Assembly: GCA_039105265.1 (NCBI GenBank)
Contig: JAPFFF010000005.1
Coordinates: 744,001-808,000 of the forward strand
Length of the DNA: 64,000 nt
Reading direction: 5' to 3'
DNA from: Tritrichomonas musculus
Lineage: Eukaryota; Parabasalia; Tritrichomonadida; Tritrichomonadidae
How positions within the stretch are numbered: position 1 is the first letter of the stretch; each line of letters opens with the position of its first letter. The position numbers and the translations under genes are program-made. This document shows positions 1-11,500 of the stretch, in pieces. The notes below the pieces were generated by a model. That model saw only the letters and a list, made by a program, of their open reading frames with translations. It searched no databases and was not told the DNA's origin.

Positions 1-644
1 GAAGAATTAGTACTTTGATAATCTAAAAGATTATAATTTATTTATTTATTTAACTAAAATCTCTTTTAACAAAATCAAAAGGTATATTCAATTTAGCAAT
101 TATAGACGTTATAATATTTTAAAAAGCATTTTTTCTTTAAAAAGAAATTATCAAATAGAAATTATATAATATACCAAACGAAAACGATATTTAGAATAGA
201 AAATATTAGTTCGATTATGATGAAGATCGAACTTAATTTCTTCTTCTAATATTCAAATATTAATTCTCTGAGAATTTATATTGAAATATATAAATTTAAT
301 GAAAGTTTGCTTTTCAATGAATGAAATTCATTGTTTTTACTTATTATGCAAAAATTTTACTTTTAAAACTTGCTAATAAATGAGACTTCTAAAATATATA
401 ATAACTTATGAAAATCAACAAGCGAATCTGCTATATAATAAATTATTTATGCTTCACTATTTGTTATTTTATATTATGTTAAGATGAGCTACACTTCCTA
501 AATTATTAAAAATAAATACCTGAGCTGTTTCACCATTGTTTCAAGTTTAACTTGATGAAATTGCAGTAGTAAATATAGCAATTACGTTTTATTGAACATT
601 GGGAAAATATTGACAAATATTAAAAAAAAATTGTTCTTAATATT
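1..644. other. AT-rich non-coding stretch
   Basis: I see no supportable gene here. The only structure noticed is a small perfect palindrome near 314-332 (CAATGAAT, 3-base loop, ATTCATTG), which is unremarkable at this base composition. The end of the stretch is downstream of the CK2 beta gene, which is read on the other strand. Confidence 0.5.
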
Positions 645-1238
645 TCATTCAATTTCTTCATCTTCTCCTTCTTTATATAATTGATAACCGAATAATCGTG
701 GTGTATATTTTTCAGGGTTTTGTTTTGGTATAATTTCATGATATTTTTGTAAAAAGATATGAACCCACGAATTACCAAAGCAAGCGCCATCAATAAAATA
801 GCATTGCTCATTCTTAACATGATAAATATCATTACAGTTTGGACAAAACATTTTAACTGTAGAATTTCCAAAGTCGTTTGAATTGCCATATGGAATACAT
901 AAAGTATTATGGCATAAGGTTCTTGGGCACATTTCAAAAAAAAATTCTTTATATTTTTTATACATAAGCTCAAGTCCCCGATTAGTTAAAAGGAAGCGCG
1001 CATGAAGCATTCCATATAAGGTTATTGCATAATCGTTAATATTCTGAGGCCAATTTTTAGGAATTAAATCGTCAGGTATATATTTTCCTCGAATCAAGTT
1101 TAAAGCTATTCCAAAAAAACTAACTTTTTGTCTTATTCCATAATAATTTTCAGTATTATTTAAATATTCGTCATCAATCCTAACAAAGTATTGTGAAAAT
1201 GGCTGAGAAAGAAACCAATCAATCCATGAAACGCTCAT
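645..1238 (-). CDS. Casein kinase II regulatory (beta) subunit
   Basis: Regulatory subunit of protein kinase CK2. In the known family it dimerises through a zinc finger and docks two catalytic subunits, in nucleus and cytoplasm. The 197-residue protein opens with SWIDWFLSQP, the family's WI.WF signature, followed by an acidic stretch with DDEYL. The motif ARFLLTNRGLELM matches the conserved HAR-LTNRG block. Four zinc ligands are visible as CPRTLC (C104, C109) and CPNC (C132, C135), with the same spacing as in animal CK2 beta. The end is conserved too (PRLFGYQLYK), followed by an acidic tail. Length is slightly below the usual 215 or so, and all key residues are present. The start is a true ATG immediately before the conserved N-terminus. 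No initiator motif was found close upstream. Confidence 0.95.
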   Translation of the reverse strand: MSVSWIDWFLSQPFSQYFVRIDDEYLNNTENYYGIRQKVSFFGIALNLIRGKYIPDDLIPKNWPQNINDYAITLYGMLHARFLLTNRGLELMYKKYKEFFFEMCPRTLCHNTLCIPYGNSNDFGNSTVKMFCPNCNDIYHVKNEQCYFIDGACFGNSWVHIFLQKYHEIIPKQNPEKYTPRLFGYQLYKEGEDEEIE

Positions 1239-1928
1239 ACAGAAAATAGATAAAATATCAAAACGCTAAAAAAAAAATGTCATAAATTTTAGGGGCCCCT
1301 TATCACAAGATTGATCAATTTTCAATAATTAGAATGAGAGTTTAAGATTTTACATATTAAATCCAAAATTTGGATAAAAAATCGTTTTATACAACCTCTT
1401 AAAAATGAAAACTATAGCATATAAAAACATATCATAAAATAAACCGATGCTAAATTATTTTCTCTAATATTTTTGTTTTATTTTATGTAAAATTGAAAAT
1501 ATTATTTGCATTGAAATGTTCATTACTCTTTAAAAATGTACTTTGATAATTATCAAGAAAAAGTATACCAATTTTTTTTCTGTCATAAATTATCGTATGT
1601 ATTGTAATTCTTAATTCCTTGCTTCTTGAAACCAAAAATGGAATCCAAGTAAGCATTTTGATTGCTATTGAATTGGTATACTTTGAACTTATAGATCACT
1701 AAAAAAAAATCTCTTTTTACTTGGGAGATGCACTTTTTAAACTTTTCTAATCCGAATATTAATTTTTAGCGATTTAAAGAGTAGAGTTTTTGAAAGTTTA
1801 GATTTAACAGGAAGCCGTTAATTTGTATAAAAACGAATACAAATTAAATGATTTATTTTTTATGCCTTTTAAAAATTGTATATGAAATCGATTTATGAGA
1901 GAATAAAATATGTTAAGTGAAAATCTGA
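1239..1928. other. Intergenic stretch with a short inverted-repeat element
   Basis: There is no gene here. The region contains an isolated GC palindrome (AGGGGCCCCT, near 1291) and a pair of 14-base inverted repeats that bound about 125 bp (listed separately). The end of this stretch must include the promoter or the missing first part of the coiled-coil gene, but I could not identify either. Confidence 0.4.
1560..1684. repeat. Short element with 14-bp inverted ends
   Basis: AAAGTATACCAATT at 1560-1573 is repeated in inverse at 1671-1684. The inner 8 bases with a TA on each side could be a minimal mariner-type MITE end. The match continues past that TA, so element ends and target duplication cannot be told apart. 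It could equally be a simple hairpin. Confidence 0.35.
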
Positions 1929-2033
1929 TTATTTTCTTTTTTATTTACATCCAAAATATCTTCATCATCTTCTAGTCCCCGTTCAACAAGGCCGTCGTCG
2001 CCAAGGAGATATAACAAAGCAGGATCAGCTCGC

Positions 2034-3008
2034 TTGGTTTCTCCTCCAACTTATAAAAATATTGAAATTACTCCTGAACTTTTAAAGCTGAAAGAAAAGG
2101 CCAAAAGAGAAGAGTCATTATCTGGTGCAACTTCACAACAGATTGAAGATCTTCTTTGTATTCTGAATCAAGAAAAAAAAACTCTTGCAAAAAATAAGCT
2201 ATTTAAGGAAGCTCTTAAATGTACTAACATGATAAATTATGTATCACAGTTCTTATCAGCGGCAAAAAAAAGAGAAAATCAGAAAGTAGCCAAAAAAGAA
2301 TTTACTATTGTCCATCAACAATTCGAAGACTCTTTTAATGATTTCGATGAGGAAACTAAATTACTGGAAAAAGAATTGATTGCAAAACAGAAAAAGCGAC
2401 TTGAGGAACTTCAAAATACGCATCAAGCAGAATTAAATGATTTAGAAGCACGATGGAATTCTGAGAAAAAACAAAGAATTTACAATAAGTGTACAAGTGA
2501 TTTACACTCAATGAGGAAGAGAATTACGTTTCTCCTTGTTGAGAATCGTTTTGAGGAAGCCGAAGGTGCTCAACAAGATGCTGATGAAAGAACTGAGATA
2601 GAAGTATTCGATCATCATTACCTAATGCAGCGTGATTATGACAAATCTTTAAAAAATCTAGTAAAAAAACAATTTCTCGAAATGGAAACTTTCAAAACTG
2701 ATTGTATAATTGAACAAGAGAAGCTAAAGCAAGATAGATTGAAACTTAGACAAGGCTTTGTAAACAGACAATTAAAGCTTAAGACGAAAAAAGATATTAT
2801 TGATGATCCAGATAAATTATGGGCTCATAGACAAACTGAACGTTTTGTAAGTGCTGGAAAATCAAATAAAAATTCAACTTTATCTCCTTCATCAAGAATG
2901 AAGGTTTCAGATTTTCGCGAACTAGATAATGAAACATTAGCTCTTCCTCCACTTGAAAACCATCTTCAGGTAATAGTAAGAACACAAAAATTTATTAAAA
3001 AAGATTGA
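2034..3008 (+). CDS. Coiled-coil protein, start not found
   Basis: I do not recognise this family. The frame encodes a highly charged, largely helical protein rich in Lys and Glu. Long heptad-like stretches (for example around KLLEKELIAKQKKRLEELQN) suggest an elongated coiled coil of a cytoskeletal or centrosomal kind. There is no signal peptide or membrane segment. The codon at 2034 is TTG, not ATG. The frame stays open back to 1929 and reads a convincing Ser/Pro/Arg-rich lead (SSSSPRSTRPSSPRR), then stops at 1926, again without an ATG. The first in-frame Met lies about 65 residues in (MINYVSQF). Either a short 5' exon lies upstream across an intron I cannot identify, or the gene has lost its 5' end. 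The coding sense of the 975 bases is strong; the function is unknown. Confidence 0.7.
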   Translation: MVSPPTYKNIEITPELLKLKEKAKREESLSGATSQQIEDLLCILNQEKKTLAKNKLFKEALKCTNMINYVSQFLSAAKKRENQKVAKKEFTIVHQQFEDSFNDFDEETKLLEKELIAKQKKRLEELQNTHQAELNDLEARWNSEKKQRIYNKCTSDLHSMRKRITFLLVENRFEEAEGAQQDADERTEIEVFDHHYLMQRDYDKSLKNLVKKQFLEMETFKTDCIIEQEKLKQDRLKLRQGFVNRQLKLKTKKDIIDDPDKLWAHRQTERFVSAGKSNKNSTLSPSSRMKVSDFRELDNETLALPPLENHLQVIVRTQKFIKKD

Positions 3009-3593
3009 AATAAGCGATTTTCTAAAATTGTATACAATTTTTAATAGTATTATTTCATTGTCATAAATTAGATTCTAGAAATTGTTTTTATAGAGTTATA
3101 TAATAAACAAATTTATTATTATTGCTATATATTATAAAAGCATCATATATAATAACATTTTCAATATATAATAACATTTTCAATATGTAGTTGAAAATAT
3201 TTTGATGAAAATTATATTTAAATAGTATATCTGTTTAAAATGAAATACATTTAATATTGGAAAAAATAGATTTTTCATAAAATAATTCTTAAAAACCTTA
3301 GGTTAAGTTATCTTTTATTAAATTTGTTAACCTTCGAAAAATTTCGTGATCAAAAAAACGTGCAAAAATTTTCTCTCTTGTCAGAATTATATAATTTTTT
3401 AAATTTTAAAGATAAAATAATATTTTTGTGATGTATAATAAATAATATTATATACAAATGATAAATATAAGAATAAATATTATCCTTAAATTTTATTTTA
3501 TTATAATTTCATGAAAAATATAATCTTTTTTTGAGATTAATTCTAAAAACTCGAATTAATCTTTTTTGGTATGTAAAATAAGCAAATAAATAT
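3009..3593. other. AT-rich intergenic stretch
   Basis: There is no gene. A 19-base direct repeat (ATATAATAACATTTTCAAT) occurs twice in tandem near 3147-3184. The rest is low-complexity AT. Confidence 0.4.
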
Positions 3594-3599
3594 TCATTT
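3594..3599 (+). promoter_or_regulatory. Initiator-like motif TCATTT
   Basis: TCATTT fits the trichomonad initiator consensus TCA+1YTW. The A at 3596 lies 10 bases before the ATG at 3606, giving the very short leader typical of these organisms. It sits in front of the decayed aminopeptidase, so the promoter looks older than, or has outlasted, the gene's loss. The call rests on position and consensus only. Confidence 0.45.
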
Positions 3600-3605
3600 T
3601 AAAAT

Positions 3606-5224
3606 ATGTATCAGAGATTACCACAGAGCTATACTCCTGTTCGATATGATTTATACATTCACCATGGTTCTCTTTGAAGCCAGTGTTACCATCACTTTTC
3701 AAAAAAATAAAGATGATGATAAAATATTATTGAATACTAATTCCAATCTAGTTATTAAATCAGTGATACAAAACAATATTCCTTTGGAATATGTTGTTGA
3801 TTATCCATTATTAATAATTCATCGTCTCAAAGATTCAGATCAAGATATCTCATCATATCCAATCACCATAAATTATCTTTTACACCCAATCAAGTACAAT
3901 ACCAATGGATTCTATGAATATTCCGATAACTGTTATTTCACCAAATTTGAGCCCAATTACGCCCAAATGTTATTACCATATTTTGACGAGATATGTGTCA
4001 GGTCCACTTTTTCAGTGAAAATTCGAATTCCTTCAAATTTGGTTGGAATTTCAAATATGCCGGTTGAAACCTCAACTACAATTGAAAATGAAACTGAGAT
4101 AAAGTTTCTTCCAACACCACCAATGTGCACTTATTTACTTGCCATTTTTGTCGGCGATTTCGGCTTTATTGAAGGCCTCACAAAAAGTGGAACACCTGTG
4201 AGAATGTATGCTGAAAAAAGTCGAGAAAACATTTTGGAAAAACACCTTAAAGTTGCAATTTTCGCACTCGAATGGATGGAAGAGAAAATGGGCGTCAAAT
4301 ACGAGTTGCCAATTCTTCAACTTCTTTCGCATCCGGGCATTTCTTAGAGATTACTCACGTGGATTTAACTTTTTGAGAAGCTGTCTTACAATCATGCATG
4401 AAGTGTCCCACCTTTGGTTTGGCGACCTCGTCATCATAAAATGGGGGGACTCTGTCTTTTTGAATGAAGGTTTTGAACAGTATTTTCAGTACTTGATTTT
4501 GAGGGACTGTTTCCATGAATATTCAAACAAAGCTATTCAAATGTACATTGAGCGAGATGGGACACGTTGTTTGGATTACTTTGAGGATGAACGTGTTGTT
4601 GTTAATGAAGATGAAATTGACTTCAGCACTCGTGTTTTGAAGTCGGTAATCTACATCAAAGGCACCTTCACATTGAAGATGTTTTCTGACATTGTTGGTG
4701 AAGTGAATTTCTTTAAGGTTTGTTCGGTTTGGAACCAAACTTATAAGAATAAAAATGCTGATATCGCTGATTTCATATCACTTGTCAATAATACGTTAAA
4801 TGAAGATCATTCTGACTTTTTCAATACTTGGCTGAAAAAGGTCGGTTTTCCTCTCTTGAATGTCGTCGAATTGTACAACGACGCCGGTCAGATTGTTGAA
4901 ATTAAGATTACACAGAGTAGCCGGATTCCAGTTATTTATGAAGTCGACGGTGAAATGAAAAGAAGGGAGGTTTTGATGGATGAAGAAGAAAAAGATATCT
5001 TCATGAAATATGACTGGGTTTTGGTGAATGACGGAATGGAATCGCTCTTCATTACAATTTATTCGAAGTTCTTGATTTCGCTGTTGGTTGATGCGAAATG
5101 TAAGCGTAAAATTATTTCTAATAATATTGATTACATTGCAAAGTCACACTACCAAATATTTGCTTCAGATGATTATGCAATTGAGCCAGATGTTTACGAA
5201 ATTGTTGAAGAACGCTTTCTTTAA
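3606..5224 (+). pseudogene. M1-family zinc aminopeptidase, decayed
   Basis: This was a puromycin-sensitive/leucyl-type aminopeptidase that trims N-terminal residues from peptides. The ATG at 3606 begins MYQRLPQSYTPVRYDL, the usual M1 opening (LP..V.P..YDL). The frame shifts within about 25 codons into the one running 3646-4347, which carries the beta-sandwich domain. A second break lies near 4330-4380. The last frame (to 5224) holds the zinc site HEVSHLWFGDLV at about 4397 and its third ligand in NEGFEQY. The exopeptidase motif GAMEN, expected just before the zinc site, cannot be found; it lies at the second break. The protein also ends soon after the catalytic domain, lacking most of the C-terminal helical domain. 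Two shifts, loss of GAMEN and a short end make this a pseudogene despite an intact zinc motif. Confidence 0.85.
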
Positions 5225-5413
5225 TTATTATTAACATAAAGTATTTGAATTAAACTAATTTTATTATTTGTTTTTATTAATGTTTTACCATGCTTTTTGT
5301 TTTGAAAAATATTAAAAACATATAAACTGGTGGCCATTTATTCATGTCATTCCATTATTTTTATTAATTTCCTATAACAACTTTTTGAGAGCGCAGTTCA
5401 AAAATTGAATGCA

Positions 5414-5441
5414 ACTTTTTGAGTTTTCTTTCTCAAAAAGT
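5414..5441. terminator. Hairpin between convergent genes
   Basis: ACTTTTTGAG (5414-5423) and CTCAAAAAGT (5432-5441) are perfect inverse complements with an 8-base loop. The hairpin lies in the 340-bp gap where the aminopeptidase relic and the BEACH gene converge. A role in 3' end formation is inferred from position alone. The same motif CTTTTTGA is common through the window, so chance is possible. Confidence 0.3.
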
Positions 5442-5568
5442 GTGTGTTCAAAATATTTTTTTTCAAAATTGAATATCTTTCTGAAAAATTGAGATGTGTG
5501 TAAAAATGACTCTCAAATTATATAAATGGTTTATTTGAATACTTTTTTTTTTTTATTAACATTAAAAG

Positions 5569-8500
5569 TTAAGATTTTGGTGATCTTGGAACGTATGGAC
5601 TTAAATACAAAACAGATTCATTTGGAACGTATGGCTTGAAGAAGAAGCTTCCATCCTTTGTGACAACAACCAACATTTGCAGCTCTTCAGAGTACCGCAG
5701 CTCCTTAATGCTCGAAGGGCATCTCATCACAGACTTTCCTTTTTCAATTTCGAGGAAGAAAGCCTCGCACACGTAAACCTTGTCTTTATCAGTCGCGAAA
5801 GCGATGAAGTCAAAACCGCTTGCCGACTTCCAAGAAGTCAAAGCGACTATTCTTCCAGGCAAGATTTTCTTTCTTATCAATTCGCCGTTGACAGAAAAAG
5901 TGGACAACATTGCCACTTTTTCTTTGACAGGCACGGCGTTATCGAGCAAGATCGATGACGAAGAATTCCTTGAAACTTTAATATTTTCAATGTTGTCGAT
6001 GCTCACGCTATCAACGGAATTGTTACTTCTATTAATTTTATAATCATCCTCAATTTTCTTAAAAACCGTTTTCTCTATCGTTGCGTAAACTACAATGAAT
6101 CCCCACGAAGGTGAAATATTGACCATCAAAGGAGTTGCACCTTCATCAAGTTGGATCCTCTTCGTTAGCGTCGTCTTGGAGATAGAGTAGACAAGAAGCT
6201 CTTCAAAACCGCCAACGACGATCATGTGGAATCTGCCAGACAGAGCCATTGAAGTTGCAGACACACGGTAGAAAGGAATAGTGAACGAAGGCTTCTTTAA
6301 AGAGTCAACATTGAACACTTTGATAAGCAGTTCGTTGCTCAATGTTGCGAAGTAAGGATGAGATGCTGCAAAGCAAATTGAAGGTTCATTCAAAAAGTTT
6401 TTAACAGTTAATGTTTTAGTATTGAGAAGAAGAGTTGACTTCATCAATGATTCAATTTTGTTCTTTGAATTTTCTGATGATTGAATCGAAGGAATCGACT
6501 CTTTAGACTCGTCAGAAACAAGAATGAAATCATTCGAAATTGACACGAATTTTGTCGTGTCAGAAACGAAATTGAAATCTTGAATATTTTGAATGGATGT
6601 GTCAACATTTGCTATCGTTATCACATCATTATTAATGCCGAATGTGAAAACGTTCTTCTTCAGAATTCCAGAAGCATCGATAAAAGTGACAACTATTTTA
6701 TTCTCATTGGAAACAGTTTGTATGCTTGCATAGGCAACAGTGCTAGTCTTTGCATCAACAGTCAAGGCTTCGGAAGTGATTGGCTTCTTCATCTGGCTTC
6801 GTGAAGGGTGCTTCGATGTGAAGAGCTGTTTAGGAATGATTCCGTTCTCTTTCAATAAGTTGAAATCAATCTTGATTTCATTCTCTGTTTCATTGTTGTC
6901 GTAAAGTTCAGGCATGAATGAATTCTCATGCTTTGCAGCTTCTCGTCCTTTGTTCAAGAAGCCCCAAATCAAGTCAATCCAACTGTCCAAATTTGAAGAG
7001 ACATAATCGCTTTCCAAAGCTTTTCTGTTCAAATAGACAAACTCGATTGGACTGTGTGACCATGGAGGCAATTCAATGTGATTGAATACTTCAGGTTGGA
7101 AGAAGAATTCAGGAACAAGTTCTCGGAAATCTTCTGACTCTGAAGTAGCATATTGAAACATTTTTGGAACAGATTTAAACACATCATTCTCAGTGGAACT
7201 TTTTGAAAGAAGTGATGAAATATATTCTTTAACAATCTTCTCAGAAGAAGGTCCGCTTTTATATAAATAAGGAAGTTTCATGCCTTGATATTGAACAGTT
7301 TGAAGTGATTTTCTTTCTTCTGAATTTTCTCTGAGTTTTTTAATTCTTTCATCATTCAGTGTTCCAATTGGACGCCTCAAATCACGATAAAGAGAAGTTT
7401 CGGTTAATTTAATAAACTGACAATTATAGTCTTTAATTATCCAAGGAAAGATTGGATATTGTGACAGGTCATTGAAAGAACGACCACTTGCTTTATTCAA
7501 TTCAATTATGTATTCGAAATTTGAAATTTTTCTATTGCACCATTTTTCACATAGATCTTCAATGCTTGAAATTGGATTCAACAGACGTTTTTCAAATTGT
7601 GAAATCTTACTAATAATAAATATATTCAATGAGAAATTAGTATCAATCAAATCATTGATGTATTGATCTTCAATGAATGAAATAAAGTATGATTTATTGT
7701 CCTTCAGAAAAACTTCAATGCTATTCTTTTGATGGAATCGAGAACGAGGAAGAATTTCAATTATATCGATGTATTTGATGATTTTCTTTCGATTGTCATT
7801 CATGACAATTTCAAATCTATCATTAAAGAGAACAAATTCGCATTCAAATTCTTTAGTGTTTACAATTAAATGACAATTTACTTGGAATTCAGGACGAATG
7901 GATGATTTAGAATTATTTTCAGTTTCAATTTTCGTTTTCGTTTTAAAAGGACAAAATGAATAACAACCGATTTTATCTCTCAAAATTGTTTCTTTTCGAT
8001 CAATTGCATTTTCCCAAATTGAGCTAGGCGCGGTTATTGCGTTCCACAATTGATTCCATAATTTCCTATTCAATACAACTTCATTAGCCTTAATTGACAA
8101 TGACTTTTTCATTTCAGTTAAGTAACAATTGAATTCATTTTCAACATTTAGGTCAATTAAAGGATTGACGTTATGGAATTCTTTATAAAATTCTCTAATT
8201 GAATGGTAAATCATGTGTGGAACTTCGATGAATTTCTCCATTTTCCATTTGGCTGTCTCAAAAAGTGCAATTGAAGCATTTGTCATGAAATTCTTCGATT
8301 TGTATTTCAGCAAATTGCAATTGATTTTATTTTCTAATGCTCGAAAACACAGTAAATCAATGTAAATTTGATATTGGTCGATTGCCCGTGATGAGATCTT
8401 CATGCCTTGAAGATGTGTGGAAACAATCGATGGAATCGTTCGCATGACAAATGAACAAATGATCAAATCAATGTCAAATGCAGGCCAATAACAAGTGATT

Positions 8501-11500
8501 CCAACTAAATGCATCGTGTTTTGTGCAAGTGACATATCTTTCCATCTTGAACGTTCATCCAAACGTAATCCAAAACTGTAAGATTTTGGAAGTTCATTAA
8601 ATGCAATGATTTGGTTGGTGAATTTTTTGGCCTTAACGAAATTTCGTTTCATTGTGTCTTCATCACACATTGTACGAATCGATACCATTTCACTCGCTTC
8701 GGAAGGAATCATTGATTTTGATCTTGGAGGAAGTTTTGAAGCTTTCTTCTGCTTCTTCTTCTTTGATGATTCATCCTCTTCTTGAGTGGCTTCTTCTGAT
8801 TGTGGAATCGGCAACGACAATTGTTTCACTACGTGATTCGTTGTCATTGCAAATGGAGAGAATCGAAATGCTGTTTCAAGTTCTCTTTGCTTTTCTTTCG
8901 AATCTCTAAAGAGCAAAAAGTGACGAGCAAGAGAGAAGAAGCTTTCTAAATTCTCAACATTCGGAGGAATCATTTGACAAAGTAGCAAATTTGACAGATA
9001 AGTCAGGAAAATTGAAAGCATCGAAGAACTGTCTTGTTTCAATGCATTGCAAACTATGATGATTGTTGAATAAACATTCATCCATTCTTGATGTCCGCAT
9101 TTGGCCAAAAAGACAAGAATTGATGCTTTTACAGAGTTGATTGCTTGTGATGCAATAATGATTGGCCAAACCGCCCAACGATCACTAATTGCGAACTTTT
9201 CTGAAGGTTCTGTATTTGTCACAAGTTGGGCAATTGCAACATCAGATATGTTGAATGCAAGCCAGAAACAAAGTGGAAGAATTTGTGGAATTGACGGAAG
9301 AAGATTCAAATACAAATATTCAAACAAATCTTGAGTAAGCATACTTTTTGAGAGACGATGAATGATGATTTCAATATGAATATCAAATGAAGGATTCGTT
9401 AAGATTTTATTAACATGAAGCATGCAAATAATTTCAATTAAAATCTTAGTTAATTCAGGTAAATTCCTCTTAAAAAGTTGATGAAGAAGTGCCAAGAATT
9501 TTTCGGTTTTTTCTTTAACTGCTTCAAACCGAGAATTGGCTGAAAAAGTGGCTGATTTTGAATTGAATAAAGGAATTTCATTCGAAGAAATCACATCAAG
9601 TGATTCTGCAGATCCTTCAATAGAGAATAATTCAGAAACATTCGGAGAATTGTCACTCGATGGTGATCTAGGTGACGATAAAGGTGATGTAGAAGGAAAC
9701 AAGAAAGTTTTCAATGTTGAAGAAGTTCTCACAGTTACACTTTCATTCGCTTTATCGTCAAAATCGCCATCACCAAGACCAATAGCAACAGACAACGGAG
9801 AAGGAACAGTTCTTGCCATCATCAAAACAAGATGAGCAAGTGATAAAACTGTTCCTTCATCTGGACTCTCTTTAATAAATGACATAAGAAGATCGAAATC
9901 TTCAAATGTGAATTTTCGTTGTGACATTACCAACAAGACATCAATCATGTAATTCCTACAACGAACGCTGTCTAAACCAGAAGGACGAGGTCTATTCGAA
10001 CCAGGTAGTCCTTTCAAGTAATCCCTGTCACAAGTATTATCCCAGTAATACAAAACAGTGTTCGATAAAAAGGTTGAAAAATTGTCAGTTGGCGAATTCG
10101 ACAAAAACAAAACTCTTGCCCAATGCTTCAATATACGAAGTTGATTCTCAGCATCTGCAACAATCCACAACTCAATGTTTCCTACAATTGTTCGAATTAA
10201 CTGTGTTTGAAGTTCAGTTGTTCGAAGCATTTGTAACAATGAAAAGAAACGAAGATACGTCGAATAAGTCAGATGAGAAAAACTCGTTTGCATGAGCAAT
10301 TCAGAAAGAATTTCAAAGCCATGAAGTTGAGCAAATTCAATCTCAGTTTCATTACTCATTAAGAGAGAGTTCGATATCAATTCAATCGTGATATCGGTGA
10401 TGTTACGGAATGCTTTTCCTGAATCATTTCGAAAATCAATGAGTGAAAAAAGAGGAATCATTGTTGTTACTTTACAATTGTTAATTAAAACATTCAAAAA
10501 AGTGGTTGAAACAGGATTATTAATGAAAGTAACATCGATGTTTTCATCTGTTTCTTCATTCTTATCAGCATCACTCTCACTTTCACTGTCACTTCCAATT
10601 TCATTCTTGTCATTACTATCGTCTTTCTTAAGATCTTCATCTTCGTTTTCATTGGTGGTGGTGTCAAAAACAGACTTGGCATTTATCGTTGGTGTTGAAA
10701 CCGCTGATTTTGTTATTATTTGCGGAACATATGTAAAGAATGGACTTATTGTCATTCGATTCAATTGCCTTGGTCCATGACCAAATAACTGAGTTATCGT
10801 GCCAACATCAAGCATTGGAAAAACAGCAAAAGGACCAATCAAAACAGGAACATCGGGATCAACTGAATCATCCGCAACACCGAAGAAAGACATAATGTAG
10901 CAATCATTAGATTCATTTCCATGATCATTGCTTGAAGACATGATTGGAAATGAAAGAGGTCTGGATTCACGACCGTTTATTGTCACCAAAATTTGAGAAT
11001 TAGCATTCAAAATTTTGTAAGTGATTGAAATAAAAGACCAATGATTCAACGGAAGAACGCCATCAGCTCTTGCTGATGATTCGCTTTTAGTTGTCCTTTG
11101 ATAAATGTCAATGACATTCGAATTCAATGAAATCCGAATGAAGGACGGTTCATTGCTTGCTGCGTTGTTTAAGGTGAACAAATATGGCTTGAAATGGGAG
11201 TCAATTGAATCAATGTCAATCCAAGCGACAAAAGTGAAACCTTCAGAAATATCGACACTCTTTTCCATTCTGAAAACATCCTTAGGAAATGGAATAGATG
11301 TCACTGGTGACTTCAATGATGATGAAACAATTGAATTAAGAGCAATCAACACTTTATCAAAGTGCTTTGGAAGCCCTTTTCCAGCAATCGGACTCAACAA
11401 AGAAAGATAAAGAAGGACAACGTCAGGTGATGAAATCAAGAATGCAATTTTACTAAACAATTCGAGAATCAATTCAATTGTTTTATCGTCAAAAGTGCCA

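Noticed and set aside
620-973. 117-codon minus-strand frame across the CK2 beta gene
   Set aside because: It overlaps the real gene in another frame and has no family resemblance.
9536-11410. Several plus-strand frames of 60-130 codons opposite the BEACH gene
   Set aside because: They are antisense shadows; Ser/Leu-rich text reflects the codons of the real frame.
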